A DNA stretch of 64,000 nucleotides from Isochrysis galbana (lineage: Eukaryota > Haptophyta > Isochrysidales > Isochrysidaceae): positions 5,835,087 to 5,899,086 of the forward strand of contig CM030934.1 in NCBI GenBank assembly GCA_018136815.1, read 5' to 3'. A program made the translations under genes and the position numbers. Below are positions 11,194 through 21,848 of this stretch, piece by piece (the first letter of the stretch is position 1; each line of letters opens with the position of its first letter). Below the pieces are notes generated by a model. That model saw nothing but the letters and a program-made list of their open reading frames with translations, was not told the origin of the DNA and ran no database searches.

Positions 11194-12346
11194 AGGGCTG
11201 ACGCGCTTCTGTCCGAACCTCTATTTCCTGTCACGGAAATTTTTGATCATACACAATGTGCCCGACATGCTTGCCTTCTCGGGTGGTTGGATGTGTTGCC
11301 TAGCAGCTTCGTATGATCCCATACGCCCATCTACACATTCACCTTGCTTGCGCCACACTTTCCTCCACTCGGTTTTGGGCTTGGTGACTATATGAATTCG
11401 ACATTCCATGGCCAGCGATGGACACATACTAGGAGCCTTGGCTGCAATGATGTTGCTGTGTGGAAACGCAGCCAAATATTCGTCCTCCGCTTTCCACCAT
11501 ACTGGCTGCTTGTCGCCCCTCTACGTGCGTGGGGTTTTCTTCATAAGTGGTTGCTTTCTCCATTGCGCAGCAGCTACACGTCGAGAATTTCGAATCCAAG
11601 TCACAGCGTATTGCGCAACTATAGACTTGTTGATCTTGGTGTTGTTCCTCTTGGCTCATTCAGCTAGTGCAGTGAGTGGAGCCTGAGCATGTAGCTGGGC
11701 CCCGAGCCGCCGCGCATTTCTGAGCAGCAGTTGCAAGAAAAGGCGCTAGTCCTTGCTGCGTAGCCCACATACTGCGATTGCGTATACGTATACGGTATGT
11801 GTTCGGAACTATCGTAAAACGATAGGGTCATGGAGCGCGCCCCGCTCCCCTCCCCTCCCCGCGCCAACGCCGCCGAGGACGAAGACCTGTTCATGGACAC
11901 CCCACTGTCGTCGCCGAAGCGCCCGCGCTCGGACGACCCGCCCAGCCACAGGTGCGCGCGCGAGACATCGCGGGCTGCACACGAACAATGCACAATGCAT
12001 CCTGGCAGCCATTGTTGGCTGCCATGCCGGCCAACTCACACATGCTCACCACCCACAGCCACCCCACAGCACATCACACAACATTCCCATAGGGAAAGCC
12101 TCCAGGCCGGGCCCCTAACCCTACACCCTACACTTCCATGGCACCGCCCTCGCGCTCGCGCTCACGCGCGAGGGGCCGACCCGAAGCTCAGCGAAGCGTG
12201 GTGCAGGTGGAAAGGCGCGCACAGCACGAGGCTCAGACGGCGCTACGGCTGCAGCTCGAGCCACGATCGGAGCCATGCCACCATGCCACATGCACATGCC
12301 ACCATGGCGAGCTTGCTTCTTGCTTGCGCTTGCGCGCTTGCGCGCA
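11194..12346. other. Spacer with one possible orphan exon (11830-11951)
   Basis: No gene can be supported. The frame from ATG 11830 to a GT donor at 11952 (41 residues, MERAPLPSPP...EDLFMDTPLSSPKRPRS) looks like the acidic, Pro/Ser-rich first exon of a gene. Its phase does not match any acceptor I can find before the glycosyltransferase frame at 12621. It may belong to that gene through an unseen middle exon, or be chance. Confidence 0.3.
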
Positions 12347-12480
12347 CAACCTACTTTTATAAGTTTGGGTGCAATTGGGGCCTCGCGCCCCCCTCTCTCC
12401 GTCGCGGACACCCCCCGGGGCCAGCCTCCGAAGAGCGCCCTGTGACCGCCTCCATCGCTCGCGGGAGGCATGCCCCGTTG
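12347..12480 (-). mobile_element. LINE-B type tail (family 2), truncated copy
   Basis: Read on the minus strand, this ends in GTCCGCGACGGAGAG, a G-rich hairpin (GGGGGGCGCGAGGCCCC) and then CTTATAAAAGTAGGTT. The same end occurs at 37999-38110 and 51540-51630. No target duplication was found here. Confidence 0.6.
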
Positions 12481-12620
12481 CCGATTTCCCTTCTCACAAT
12501 ACGGGGGGGGGCCATTTCTTCAAACTACCACCGTGTAAAGATAGTACCAGAAGATTTGTACTGGTGCTGAGTGCTGAGCACTGACTACATACTTCACGGG
12601 AGTCCGCGGCGGCGGATGAG

Positions 12621-13883
12621 ATGCTGGCCCTCGCGCGTGTCATTGGCCGCCGCTCACCCGAGGTGCCGTCGACGAAGGAGGCGGACGAGTATGCGGCACT
12701 CGAGCGCGGCAATCGCTACGCCCACGGCCGCCGCATCAGCACGCGCCTCCACCCAGCCGACGAGCTAGAGCAGCAGGCAGACTCGCCCTCCAAGCGGCAA
12801 CTGCTGCCAAAGAGCGCTTCACGAAGCTTCAGCGGGCCGCACCCACAATCCGCGCGGCACAAACCGACGCTCAGACTGGCCGGTGCGCTTGCAATATTAT
12901 GTCATATCGCGCTCAGCCTGAGGCTCGCTGCAGATGACGAGCGCGCACGATGGAGAATAGCTCGCGTGGCTGGCGAGCCCACCTGCAGGAGGCACTGGTG
13001 CATACCTCGCCGTATCCACCAGATGTTTAGGACAACAGATCTGCCCGAACACTGGCGAGGCACACCGGTCGCCTGGCGCATGCATCATCCCGACTGGAAC
13101 TACACGTTATGGACCGATGAAAATCTGCGCAAGCTGATTGCGACAATGTACCCATGGCTTCTTCCTACATACGACGCATATCCTTACAACACGCAGAGAT
13201 GGGATGCGTCTCGCTATGCGCTGCTGCATCAGTTCGGGGGAGTATATGCTGACCTCGACTTACAGCCGAGCAGACCCATCGACAAGCTCATCGAGGGACA
13301 GTCAGCTTTGCTGCCACGCACCCCAAACATAGGACTAACGAACGCATTCATGGCCAGCGCTCCCGGCAACCCCTTCTTCTTACACGCTCTAGAACAGCTG
13401 CCGAGGTACGCGCGGGCGTGGTACCATCTGAGTAAGCACAACACCGTGCTCTCCTCGACGGGCTCGACGTATATCTGGGCCATGGCCATACAATGGGCAC
13501 GCAATCATGTACGGCTTGAACAGCCATCCATTATTGCTGCAGGCGACTGGGGGAAGTGTTCGATTTGTCAGGCGGCATCCGATGGCTCGTCACATGAGCA
13601 GGTCTCGGCATATTCGGGCCGTTGGACATCCCCGCTGCATCATGTGCGCGGAAGTTCTTGGCATTCTGTCGACAGCGTGCTCATGGTCTTGCTCTATTGC
13701 CGCATGGATCTCTTGGTTGTTTGTGCTCTTGCAATCGCGGTATGGTGGTGGCGGCAATCGGCTAGACTTACAGCCCTCGCTATACTTGGGGGAATCTGTC
13801 TATCCCATCTCAACCGGTCCTTGGAAGTGAGCCTTGCCGAGACGTTCCTATTCCGGCCATGGATATGGCTGATCATGACCTGA
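12621..13883 (+). CDS. GT32-family glycosyltransferase (DXD sugar transferase)
   Basis: One open frame of 420 residues; the true start is uncertain and could lie upstream. A single hydrophobic segment at about 85-104 (LRLAGALAILCHIALSLRLA) fits a type II Golgi anchor. The catalytic region runs IPRRIHQMFRTTDLPEHW (residues 128-145), WNYTLWTDENLRKLI, then RYALLHQFGGVYADLDL with the DxD metal/nucleotide-sugar motif Asp211-x-Asp213. This is the signature of the Och1/Sur1/IPC mannosyltransferase group (Gly_transf_sug). Two C-terminal hydrophobic segments (SVLMVLLYCRMDLLVVCALAIAV and LTALAILGGICL, about 350-400) are also seen in inositol-phosphoceramide mannosyltransferases. Donor and acceptor sugars cannot be told from sequence. 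No intron is required from 12621 on. Confidence 0.85.
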   Translation: MLALARVIGRRSPEVPSTKEADEYAALERGNRYAHGRRISTRLHPADELEQQADSPSKRQLLPKSASRSFSGPHPQSARHKPTLRLAGALAILCHIALSLRLAADDERARWRIARVAGEPTCRRHWCIPRRIHQMFRTTDLPEHWRGTPVAWRMHHPDWNYTLWTDENLRKLIATMYPWLLPTYDAYPYNTQRWDASRYALLHQFGGVYADLDLQPSRPIDKLIEGQSALLPRTPNIGLTNAFMASAPGNPFFLHALEQLPRYARAWYHLSKHNTVLSSTGSTYIWAMAIQWARNHVRLEQPSIIAAGDWGKCSICQAASDGSSHEQVSAYSGRWTSPLHHVRGSSWHSVDSVLMVLLYCRMDLLVVCALAIAVWWWRQSARLTALAILGGICLSHLNRSLEVSLAETFLFRPWIWLIMT

Positions 13884-15949
13884 GGTAGCTCGTGACCGAA
13901 GTGTGCACCTTGAAAGTCTATTTGTAGTAGTGAGTTGTATTAGAGGCCCTAAGCCCTAAGCTTGTCGGATCTATCGTCTCCTATCGTTATTGTTGTGTTA
14001 CCACCGCCACACATGCGCACCACATGGATCAGCCTATGGCAATCCCTTCACACACACGTCGTACACAACGTGTACAATGACGACGACTTCAACACACCTT
14101 ACGACGAAAGAGGAATGCGCACAATACCTCGACCACCTCCCGGAAGCCGGAAGTTTTCGAACACGCAGGTAGCAAAATAAATTATAATTATTAAATAAAC
14201 AAAGTTGATTTCCTAGACTCGTGGGCGACGATAATTCAACACGCCTCGAGTCTTCTCGAAAAGACAAAATCGAGCCCAGTGCCCAACGCCCGAGCCCGAG
14301 CCCGGCCCGGCGGGGTCAAGCGACAACAATCCACGCAACAACGTGGCAGGCGTCGAAACACCGCGTGGATATTAAGGTGTCCGAAAATGAAAAGGGACGC
14401 GCCGCAGGAGCGGGCGAAGAGAGAGAAGAGTGTGGGAGTGCGGACACTTTGCCAGTCCCCGTACCGGGGATTCGACGATAATCGCACCCCGTGCTTACGT
14501 TTGTAAACGGGCGGAGTAAGGCATTGAGAGGCTGGCGACAGGTGACAGGTGGAGGAGCGGAGGGAGCGGCGCAAGAGCAAGAGCGCCCAGCAGCCAGCAG
14601 GGGAGCCCTCTCGAAGTAAGGTTCAATCAAGGTTCCCCGGACGCCGTCGCTTATTCTTATTCTGCGAAGGACTGCTCGGGCAGGCTGGCTTGCCCTAAGG
14701 GCCTTTCATTCTCAACGGGACGACTGCAAAGGATCGCCCCCCCCCCCCCCCCGGTGCTTTTTTCCCCCTGGTAGGTCTTCAATCAATGTACATGCTACAT
14801 GCTACATTGGACATTGGCGACTAACTGAGCTAACTGTGTTTTCACCCCAATGAGCTTGTGGGGAGTTCTAGTTCTAGCGGGAGCCGGGGGCCTGCGCGGG
14901 GGGAGTTATAATCAGGTGCATAGATTTGTGTGCCTTGGTTTATAATGTATAATGTGGTCATGTTGTGTCGTGTTGCGGCAAAGTTGTCCAATTAGGTGCT
15001 TGTCGAATTCATCCTAGATGATGCGATTTCCCCAGGCTCTTATTTCCAGGTCCATCGCCGTGCGGCCACACGGTGAGGCTCAGGTACATCTAGGTTGGTA
15101 GGGTTCGTCCCTAGCGGCCTAGAATTCGGGTTCTCGTTTCGTTCCTTCTAGCCCGTTTGTCAGGTCTAGATTCCAGGTTTCCTCCTTTCGGGCAATCTTG
15201 ACCCAAACAAAAACAAAGGAGCCAGGTCGCCTGTTTGTCGGGGCGAAGCTCGTTTCCTCTTTGGAAACGAGTCGCGAGGGCGCACCGGCGGCTAGCGCGG
15301 CGCACGGTTCATCCGGGGAGCCCGGAACGGGCTCATCGGGAGAACGGGGAGGGCAAATGACGGGCATATGTGAAATGGACGGGAGAGTGGCACGGAACGC
15401 GAATCGGAGGGACGGAGGATGTAAGAAAGGGCGCGGCGAGCAGATACCGCTTACTTAGGACTCGTAGGGACTCGTAGACTCGAAAGGATGACTCGGAAGA
15501 CTCGGGGCTTGGGGGTACTCAGGGGGCTGCAGGTCACCAACAGGCGATGCAGTGGGTAAAAACACACAAATCAACACTCCGCACTCAAACATTCACAGTA
15601 ACAGGCCGGAAACATTCGTTAAACGAACCCCCTCTGATGAGCAGAACCAGTAGCGCTCACCAGAAAAAGAGGAGAGAGAGAGAGAGAGAACGAGGACTCG
15701 AGGGTCAAAACACAATTCGGACTCCGGCTCGGACTACAGAGTAAAATCCAGTGCCCTCGCGAGTCCACCTCGAGTCTCGCGGGGCAGCGCCGAAGGACGC
15801 TGAAGGACGCGCTGCGGGACACCGCTGAAGGACACCGCTGAAGGACGCGGAAGGGCGCTGAGGGACGCTGGGCCCTTGGCTTGTAGGTCCTTGCTTCTTT
15901 CTTCTCGGTCAAGGTGTTTGGCGAGCGAGTCGGTTGCTCTATCCACTCG
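13884..15949. other. Intergenic, repeat debris
   Basis: No gene is seen. The segment at 14495-14620 (GTAAACGGGCGGAG followed by G/C-rich sequence) resembles the interior of the repeat at 1456-1827. 14738-14752 is a C-run. 15249-15271 forms a 9-bp stem (CTCGTTTCC/GGAAACGAG). 15781-15870 holds short tandem words of GCTGAAGGAC. Confidence 0.4.
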
Positions 15950-17570
15950 AGATTTGAGGTTTAATTTGCCATCTCCATCTCCCCTTGGAGATAAGTAAGT
16001 GTAGGTTCGCTTCTTAGGTGCGGCAATCTTTCCCCTTGATGCAAGTTACATGCAAGCCCTTGGCCCCTTTGGTGTTTCTTCCCCTTGGTTGTTATTCAGG
16101 GTTGTTCGTTAGAAGCGTCTAGAAGGTTCACGCTCAACGGCAAGATTTCTTCCGTCGCAAGGATATCTCGTTGCGATCTGTATCCGAAGTGATCGCCGCG
16201 GTCGCGCGGTCGCGCGACATGATGCTCCCCTTCGGACTCTCCGCCACGTGGGAAGTTACAAGGGAGACACGCTCCGGCCGTCGCTGCGGAGTCTCTCTCT
16301 CTCGCGCTCTCTCTCTCCGTCTTTCTCGCGACGTGTTTGGGTTATCGGTGATTTAGGGTCGCGGTTGCTTGATAATTTGCTTGGTTTGTTTGGGTGAATG
16401 ATTCCGGTGTGTTCGTGAGTCGGTGTATGCTGTTGTTCTCAGGTTCGTTGTCCGTCGTTGTTCGCTGCGTCGCTGCACTCTAAAAGTAAACCTTTTAATA
16501 GTCTCACCGCACACGCGGCCGTGGACCCTCTACTTTCTACTCACGTAGGAAACTTTCTACACCCCCACTTCCCCGGCCCTTCTCCCCCCGCCATAAGGCG
16601 ACTCCCCCCGTGCACTACTAGGGGGATAGGGGTGAAGGGCTTAGATATGGTCCGGTGGCCCGCGCCCCCCCCCGGTGATCATTCCCCCCCTTCCTCCTGT
16701 GTCTCCGAGTGGGCGGCGGTCTCAGCCCCGACTTATCCTGTAAACAGGTGCGGGACTTGCCTATTTTTCGGTGAGCGGAGCTCTCGCTCCGCCCACCCCC
16801 TTCTCCGCGCTCTCTCTCCCCTCTCCTGCGGCACGCGCGATGGCGCGCCTGCGGCAGGCCTGCAGCTGCCCCTGGCGACCCCTGGAGGCACCTGGAGGCC
16901 AGCTCTGGGGGCAGAGGAGGCTGGGACTGGGCCCTGGCCTCCCCTGCCTCTCCCTCGCTGGCGCTCCTGAGCCTCTGGGGCCCCCAATCTGCACCTGTCT
17001 GCCTGTCGACCAGGGGGGGAGGGGGGGTTGGAGCAATGGGCTGGTCACGAGGGGCCAGGATGGGCGAATGGGGCGAGCCTGTGGGGAAGGGAGTGGGTCA
17101 GTAAGGCAGTGGCCTCCTGGCAAGCCATCAGGCGTGCCAGGAGGATGGGTGGTTCCTCCCCCATGGCAGGGGAGGAGTGGAGAGAGGGGGGGGCTCGTGC
17201 CCCCCCATGGGTCAACCAAGTATAAACTTAGTTGCGTCGCTGCACTCTAGCAGCCTAGGCTCCCTCCCTGAGGGAAGAGTTCTTTGTAGGTCTAACAATC
17301 TCTTACAACCCAACACACTAGCACTAGGGCCGCTAGGAGCGCCTCACCGCCCCACAGCCCTTCGTTCGCCGTTCGTTCCCAGTCCAGACACCCAAATGGG
17401 GTTGCCCGACCCCATCCAGAATTTCATTCACCCGACTCCCGGCGGGCAGGAGGGTCAAAGCGCCGGTGCCGCTCGCGACGGAGTGGCTCAGAGCCCTCCG
17501 GTAGCGCTCGACAGTGCTGGTGTTGACGCTAGTGACCTCCATCTAGGCTCTACTAGAGCATAACATTTTT
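15950..17570 (+). mobile_element. Fossil LTR-element non-coding (UTR/LTR-like) relic, split by a repeat
   Basis: The block 15950-16465 shares words with 31240-31740, which follows the Gag-like ORF: GGTTTAATTTGC followed by ATCTCC, GCAAGATT, and TTGTCCGTCGTTGT-type runs. It is therefore probably non-coding LTR-element sequence. The family-1 repeat at 16466-17249 lies inside it, with flank resuming at 17250. No coding part is present here, and the element is only a remnant. Confidence 0.35.
16466..17249 (+). mobile_element. Non-autonomous repeat, family 1, full-length copy B
   Basis: Element 16483-17232 (750 bp) sits between perfect 17-bp repeats TGCGTCGCTGCACTCTA at 16466-16482 and 17233-17249. 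It starts AAAGTAAACCTTTTAATAG and ends GTATAAACTTAGT, matching copy A at both ends and through nearly all of its length. Common blocks include ACTACTAGGGGGATAGGGGT, TTAGATATGGTCCGGTGGCC and GCGCGCCTGCGGCAGGCCTG. The near-terminal hairpin GGGGGGGCTCGTGCCCCCCC is intact. Both full copies start at the same point, so this is a defined unit and not a random truncation. Confidence 0.8.
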
Positions 17571-17960
17571 ATTGATGTTATCGACAGGGTGGTGAAGTAG
17601 CAAGAACATGCTCTCTAGTTGCGCGCGCGGCGGTATCATTCAAAGAAACGGAAGCACATGAGCAACACACAACACAGCACATGAACCAACAATATTGATT
17701 AGCCACAAAGCACTAAGCGCTCACTCAAGTCAAGCACTTTGTTGTGGTGTGTCAATAGAGAGCATAGCGATGCCTTTTTCTAGCAATCAGCCACTGGCCG
17801 CAATATAGCATGGCCTCCAGGACTGAACATAGAGACACTTTGCCAACAACACACTATCGCGAAAACGCACGGCGTTGTGGCCCTGCTGGCAACCATGGCA
17901 TTGCCATTGTGTCGCCTTGCGTTCACGAGGGCGCCTCACTCGCGCCGACTCCAATGGACG
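17571..17960. other. Spacer downstream of CENP-C, no gene seen
   Basis: The minus-strand sequence after the CENP-C stop was read for a cupin-coding exon; none is apparent. CACAACACAGCACA-type words near 17667-17685 are the only structure. Confidence 0.4.
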
Positions 17961-19400
17961 TCACTGGCCGTTGTCACACCCTTGAAGGGGCAACCTAGGC
18001 TCGGAGCGTGAGGTCGTTGATGCAGCCTGACGAGCTTGGGCTGTCTTCCTTGCCCGCTTTGCACCATCCTGTTCCGTGTCATGGTGAGCGACGCGCGCCC
18101 GAGCCCTCAAAACCCACGTCGGAGTAGCCTCCTTAGCCTGCCGGGTAACCGAGACAGGTACTTCAAACTTGGCGGAGTCACGCCGCCCATATTCTACCCT
18201 TTCGCCACGCCAGAACTCGAGTGGTGGCATCCGATTACGCTTGGAGCGGCGGCCACCTTGTTCATCAACAACTAGGCCGGTGGACTCAGCCGCTTTGCCA
18301 GGTAGCCGACCAATTTTGTCGAGCGATGTCTTCCGCTTGCGCGCCGACGCAGCAGCCTTCCGAGACGAGGTCTTAGATACCACATGTTCTTGTAGCACGG
18401 CAGCTAGACTCGGCGCAGGTGGCGGGGGCATCTCCTCCGGCACTACGGCCTCTTCTCCTTGCACTTGTTCCTCATCACCTGCTAGACTGGCTGTGTCGTT
18501 GAAGCCCGGCGAGCCAAAGTCCGAAACGCCCCCATCATCGGAACCGACTGATCCATCGTCAGCTGCGACGCCGTGCCCGGTAGAAGACATCAGTTCGGGT
18601 ACTGTACTTGTCTCAGCCTGCATGCAGTGTTCAGCCGCTGTAGCATCATGCAGTGGCGTCGAGGGAATGGACGCACTGCTTGACGGGCCAGCTGTCGGTG
18701 ACGGTGCAGAGGCCTGCATGAGAAGCTCTGGCGCGATGGGCGAGGTGCCCATGGACTTTCGCAACCTTTCCCGCTCCTCGTGCGATGGCGAGTGGGTGGC
18801 AGGTGGCGGCGGGTGCGTCGCGTCCGCGTCCGCGTCGTGTGCAATATGCAGCACTTCCCCCAGCCATGAGTTTGAGTCCAATGCTGCCGCTCCATCCTCA
18901 TGCTGCGCAGTCTCCTCCGGCGCAGCTTCGCACGCGGGGAGCTCTTCCACGTCATCCAGGGCCGCCATCGGAATGCTCACTGCATCGCTCTCGGCCACCT
19001 CGCTGATGGACGGTCCGTTGTCCTTGCTCGCAGCTGGTGTGCGCATCACTTTGTTTGATCTACGGAACGGCGTTGGCGCATGCGCCGGGTCGAAGGCCTG
19101 AGGCTGCTGCTGCCCCGATGTGCACGCACCACTGGCGTCGGCGGGGCCGACACGCTCGATCCCCTCCTCCGCGAGCGAGGCGCTGCAGCTTGCCGCCGCC
19201 TCGTCCACTGTCTGGAGGCGCTGCTGCTCAGCTGCTGTCCGCTCCTTGAGCGGCAGTCGTGGGTGGATTGCTGACGTATGTGCGGCAAGGATCTTGCGCA
19301 GATTGAGCGAGAAGTCGCGTTTGGTGGTCTGCCGCCCGGTCCCTGCTCGCCGGCGCGTGTTGAGCTCGCGCCGGCTGCGGACGAGCGTGGTGGAGGCCAT
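17961..19400 (-). CDS. Centromere protein C homologue (CENP-C/Mif2), cupin-less
   Basis: A single open frame of 479 residues starts at ATG 19400 (MASTTLVRSRRELNTRRR). Residues 384-403, RRSKRNRMPPLEFWRGERVE followed by YGR, are a near-perfect CENP-C motif: basic R-R-S-x-R-x-R, then P-L-x-[YF]-W-x-G-E-R. In known CENP-C this motif reads the acidic patch of H2A-H2B and the C-terminal tail of CENP-A at the centromere. The rest is disordered-looking: an Arg-rich head with a KRDFSLNLRKILAAH helix, long Ser/Pro/Glu-rich stretches (about 90-330), and basic segments at 340-375. Only about 75 residues follow the motif, with no Mif2 cupin dimerisation domain, so either the cupin is lost or a 3' exon was missed. 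A nuclear kinetochore role is inferred from the motif. Confidence 0.8.
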   Translation of the reverse strand: MASTTLVRSRRELNTRRRAGTGRQTTKRDFSLNLRKILAAHTSAIHPRLPLKERTAAEQQRLQTVDEAAASCSASLAEEGIERVGPADASGACTSGQQQPQAFDPAHAPTPFRRSNKVMRTPAASKDNGPSISEVAESDAVSIPMAALDDVEELPACEAAPEETAQHEDGAAALDSNSWLGEVLHIAHDADADATHPPPPATHSPSHEERERLRKSMGTSPIAPELLMQASAPSPTAGPSSSASIPSTPLHDATAAEHCMQAETSTVPELMSSTGHGVAADDGSVGSDDGGVSDFGSPGFNDTASLAGDEEQVQGEEAVVPEEMPPPPAPSLAAVLQEHVVSKTSSRKAAASARKRKTSLDKIGRLPGKAAESTGLVVDEQGGRRSKRNRMPPLEFWRGERVEYGRRDSAKFEVPVSVTRQAKEATPTWVLRARARVAHHDTEQDGAKRARKTAQARQAASTTSRSEPRLPLQGCDNGQ

Positions 19401-19652
19401 TGCGCAACCGGTAAAGCTGCGCGCGCGCGGGGGGGGCGAGGGGGCAAAGGCGGCCCTGGCGCTCCGCTCTACCCGACCGATCGATTTGAATGAAAGGATG
19501 CCCCTGCGAGGTATTGTCCCGCGGGGCCCTGTGCGCCGGTCAAATCACCGGAAACAAATCTACTCCGTACTCCGTAGTAGGTAGCCAACTCCTAGCACCC
19601 CACTCCTTCCCCTTGGTATTTTTTGTCACCATGGCTGCCTGGACCCCCCAAG

Positions 19653-19760
19653 GGCACTCACTTGGCATTTCCAAGACTTTCGCGATTTTTTAAAAAAAAT
19701 TGGGTCGATCGAAGAAAGCGAAAGCGAAATTTAGGGTCGTAATTTGAACTTGGGCGGGCG
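19653..19760. mobile_element. hAT-type terminal repeat relic
   Basis: TTGGCATTTCCAAGACTTTC followed by GCGATTTTTT...AAATTGGGTCGATCGAAG resembles the left end of the hAT element at 32124 (TTGGCCCCGGCCAGGTTTTC, GCGAATTTTTTTT...AAATTTGGGTCAGCTCGAAG). It is a degraded end or a small non-autonomous relative; the partner end was not found. Confidence 0.4.
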
Positions 19761-19984
19761 AGCGGCGAGCGGCGAGCGGGCCTCTACGATCTACGAGCGT
19801 GTCTTTGCACTGTTGCTGTTGCGAGTGATGTATTCTGACAATCAGGTCCTCGCGCTCTCGTTCTCGTCTCTCGGATACAACTCCAAGCCTCTTTGATGAG
19901 CCGCTCAACTAACTAAAAAATCTTCTTAAAAATCTACGCTACATGTGCGGCGTGAGGCGTGAGGCAGAGTGCTAATGAACCTCC

Positions 19985-21392
19985 CTATGTTGTATTCCTG
20001 CCCATCTGAAGGCTGTAGGCATGAATATTCGTGTAAGGTACGCGCTCATAATTACAATTGAATAGTTCCCCGTGTTGCCGCTGACGCACAAGACACACAG
20101 ATTCGGATTCCCCATGGTCTCAAGTCCAGGTTTGCAGATTTTGGTCTCGAAATTTGCGATTCGAATTTTTGTTTTTGCTGTTACCATAATTGTTGGCTCG
20201 TTTAAGGTAATAAACCGGCATGACTTCGACTTCTCGTTCTGCAGTTGCTCTGCGAGACTCTCTCTCTCTCTATCTCCGTCCGCCTCTCCTCGGCCGACGG
20301 CAGGAAGATTCGTCCAAAACATTCTCCGGTCTCAAGATATCTCGTGGGGGATCTCTCCGCGCTCCGCGAGGGAAAGGACGCGATCTCGCTCCGAGATTGG
20401 CCTCGCGCCCTCCCACGCTGCCCCGCCGTGCCTTCGGTCCCTCGCCCCCTTGGAACGTCTCATCTGGGCGGGCCTCACTTGCAAGATGTCGAAATGCGTT
20501 TTCTTTGCCACCTCGGCTGAATATCTCGGCCACGTTGTTTCGCGTGAAGGTCTTCGGATGGATCCCAAGAAAGTGGAAGCTGTCTCGAAAATCGACCCTA
20601 CCCAAATCAACTCGATCGAAGCCGTCCGTTCTTTCCTTGGATTGTGCTCGTACTACCGCCGTTTTATCCGTCGTTTTGCGATCCGTGCAGCGCCGTTGAC
20701 CGCTCTCACGCGGAAAGGGTGCGATGTCCCGGTCGAGTCGCAAACAGAAGCCTGTCGCCAGGCTATCGAAGATCTCAAGTCTCAAGCGAGCTATCTGTGA
20801 CGAAGAACCCGTACTTGCACCTCCTCGAGACGACCGTCCTTTCCTCGTTAAGACCGACGGTGCTAGCAAGCTCGGCATCGCCGGCGTCCTTGCTCAGAAG
20901 AACGATGGAGGGAGAGAGCGCGTCGTTGCCTACTACGGTCGTAGTTTGAGTCCGGCTGAGCGCCATTGGACAGTCACTGAAATCGAACTTCTAGCAGCGC
21001 TAGAATCGATCCGAAATTGGAGGCCTTATCTTTGGGGTCGCCACTTCACCCTCGTCGTAGACCATTCAGCTTTGCGCTGGCTTCACACGATGAAAGATCA
21101 AGTCACCGGTGGGCCAGCCTCGCGCCTCATGCGATGGGTCCTAAAGCTAGCCGAATATCGATTCGACGTCGTGCACAAACCTGGAGTCACTCACTGGGAC
21201 GCCGACGGCTTATCCTGCTTAGTTGCTCTCGAGTCCGATCACGATCCTCTCCATCTCGAGGAAAGTGATGCCCATTCTTTCGATTCTTCTGAAATTCACG
21301 ACATAGTCGCTGCCGCGGTTACTTCATTCACCCTCACCGCTCGCCGCCAACAAGCAAACGATAGGCTCGCTCGTCAAGCCCCCAGAAGATGA
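19985..21392 (+). mobile_element. Fossil Ty3/gypsy pol segment (RT end plus RNase H)
   Basis: An old copy of a Ty3/gypsy element. It keeps the end of the reverse transcriptase (EYLGHVVSREGLRMDPKK, then FLGLCSYYRRFI) and the RNase H region (TDGASKLGIAGVLAQK, TEIELLAALESIRNWRPY, DHSALRWLH). Protease, integrase and LTRs are not seen next to it. It is broken, with at least one break in the coding part. The stretch 19985-20225 before it is non-coding and has a relative at 49555-49785, which lies ahead of an integrase segment. Confidence 0.8.
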
Positions 21393-21700
21393 AATGTGGA
21401 TTTGACTGCCCTCTTTGAGACCTTCAGTGACCACCAAGCTTGGTTTTGTCATCTAAGTGTCCAATCCGCTAGCCAACTGCTTCGAAAGGTCTAAAATAAA
21501 ACTCCTCTGGTGCGAGCGGACGCCCGAGTGCAGCACCACATGCTGAATGTGGTAGCAAAAGTAAGCAAAGACAAGCTCCGCAGAGTTGGAGTTGGTCATG
21601 GGGAGAGCTAAGGTTGAATGGGATGTGGAGATGGTTTGCTTCAGGTGATGGGATGTCTCATAAGCTCACCATAGGCTATAATGGAGGCATGATCGGCAGA

Positions 21701-21750
21701 GTCCTAGAAATCCAAGAATATTCTAGGACGTGGTCCTAGTTTCTAGGACG
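21701..21750. repeat. Nested inverted repeat of GTCCTAG/CTAGGAC
   Basis: GTCCTAGAAA (21701-21710) and TTTCTAGGAC (21740-21749) form an outer stem. Inside it, ATTCTAGGAC (21720-21729) and GTCCTAG (21733-21739) can form a second stem. The four 7-bp words alternate in direction within 50 bp. Confidence 0.7.
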
Positions 21751-21848
21751 GAATTTATATCCGATATACGTACGTATGCGCTAATGTCGATATTAATGCA
21801 CTGAGCCTATTTATAGATACGATATAGCACACAATATGCTGTATTATG

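Noticed and set aside
12110-12132. CCCTAA-like telomeric words
   Set aside because: Only two imperfect units inside a spacer; not a telomere or interstitial array.
11830-13883. Joining the orphan exon 11830-11951 to the GT32 frame
   Set aside because: All acceptors I can see between 12540 and 12621 give the wrong phase or meet a stop, so the join is not supported.
15915-15960. tRNA-like sequence on the minus strand (GAGTGGATAGAGCAACCGACTC)
   Set aside because: It has an A-box-like stretch, but no B box, anticodon stem or acceptor stem could be closed.
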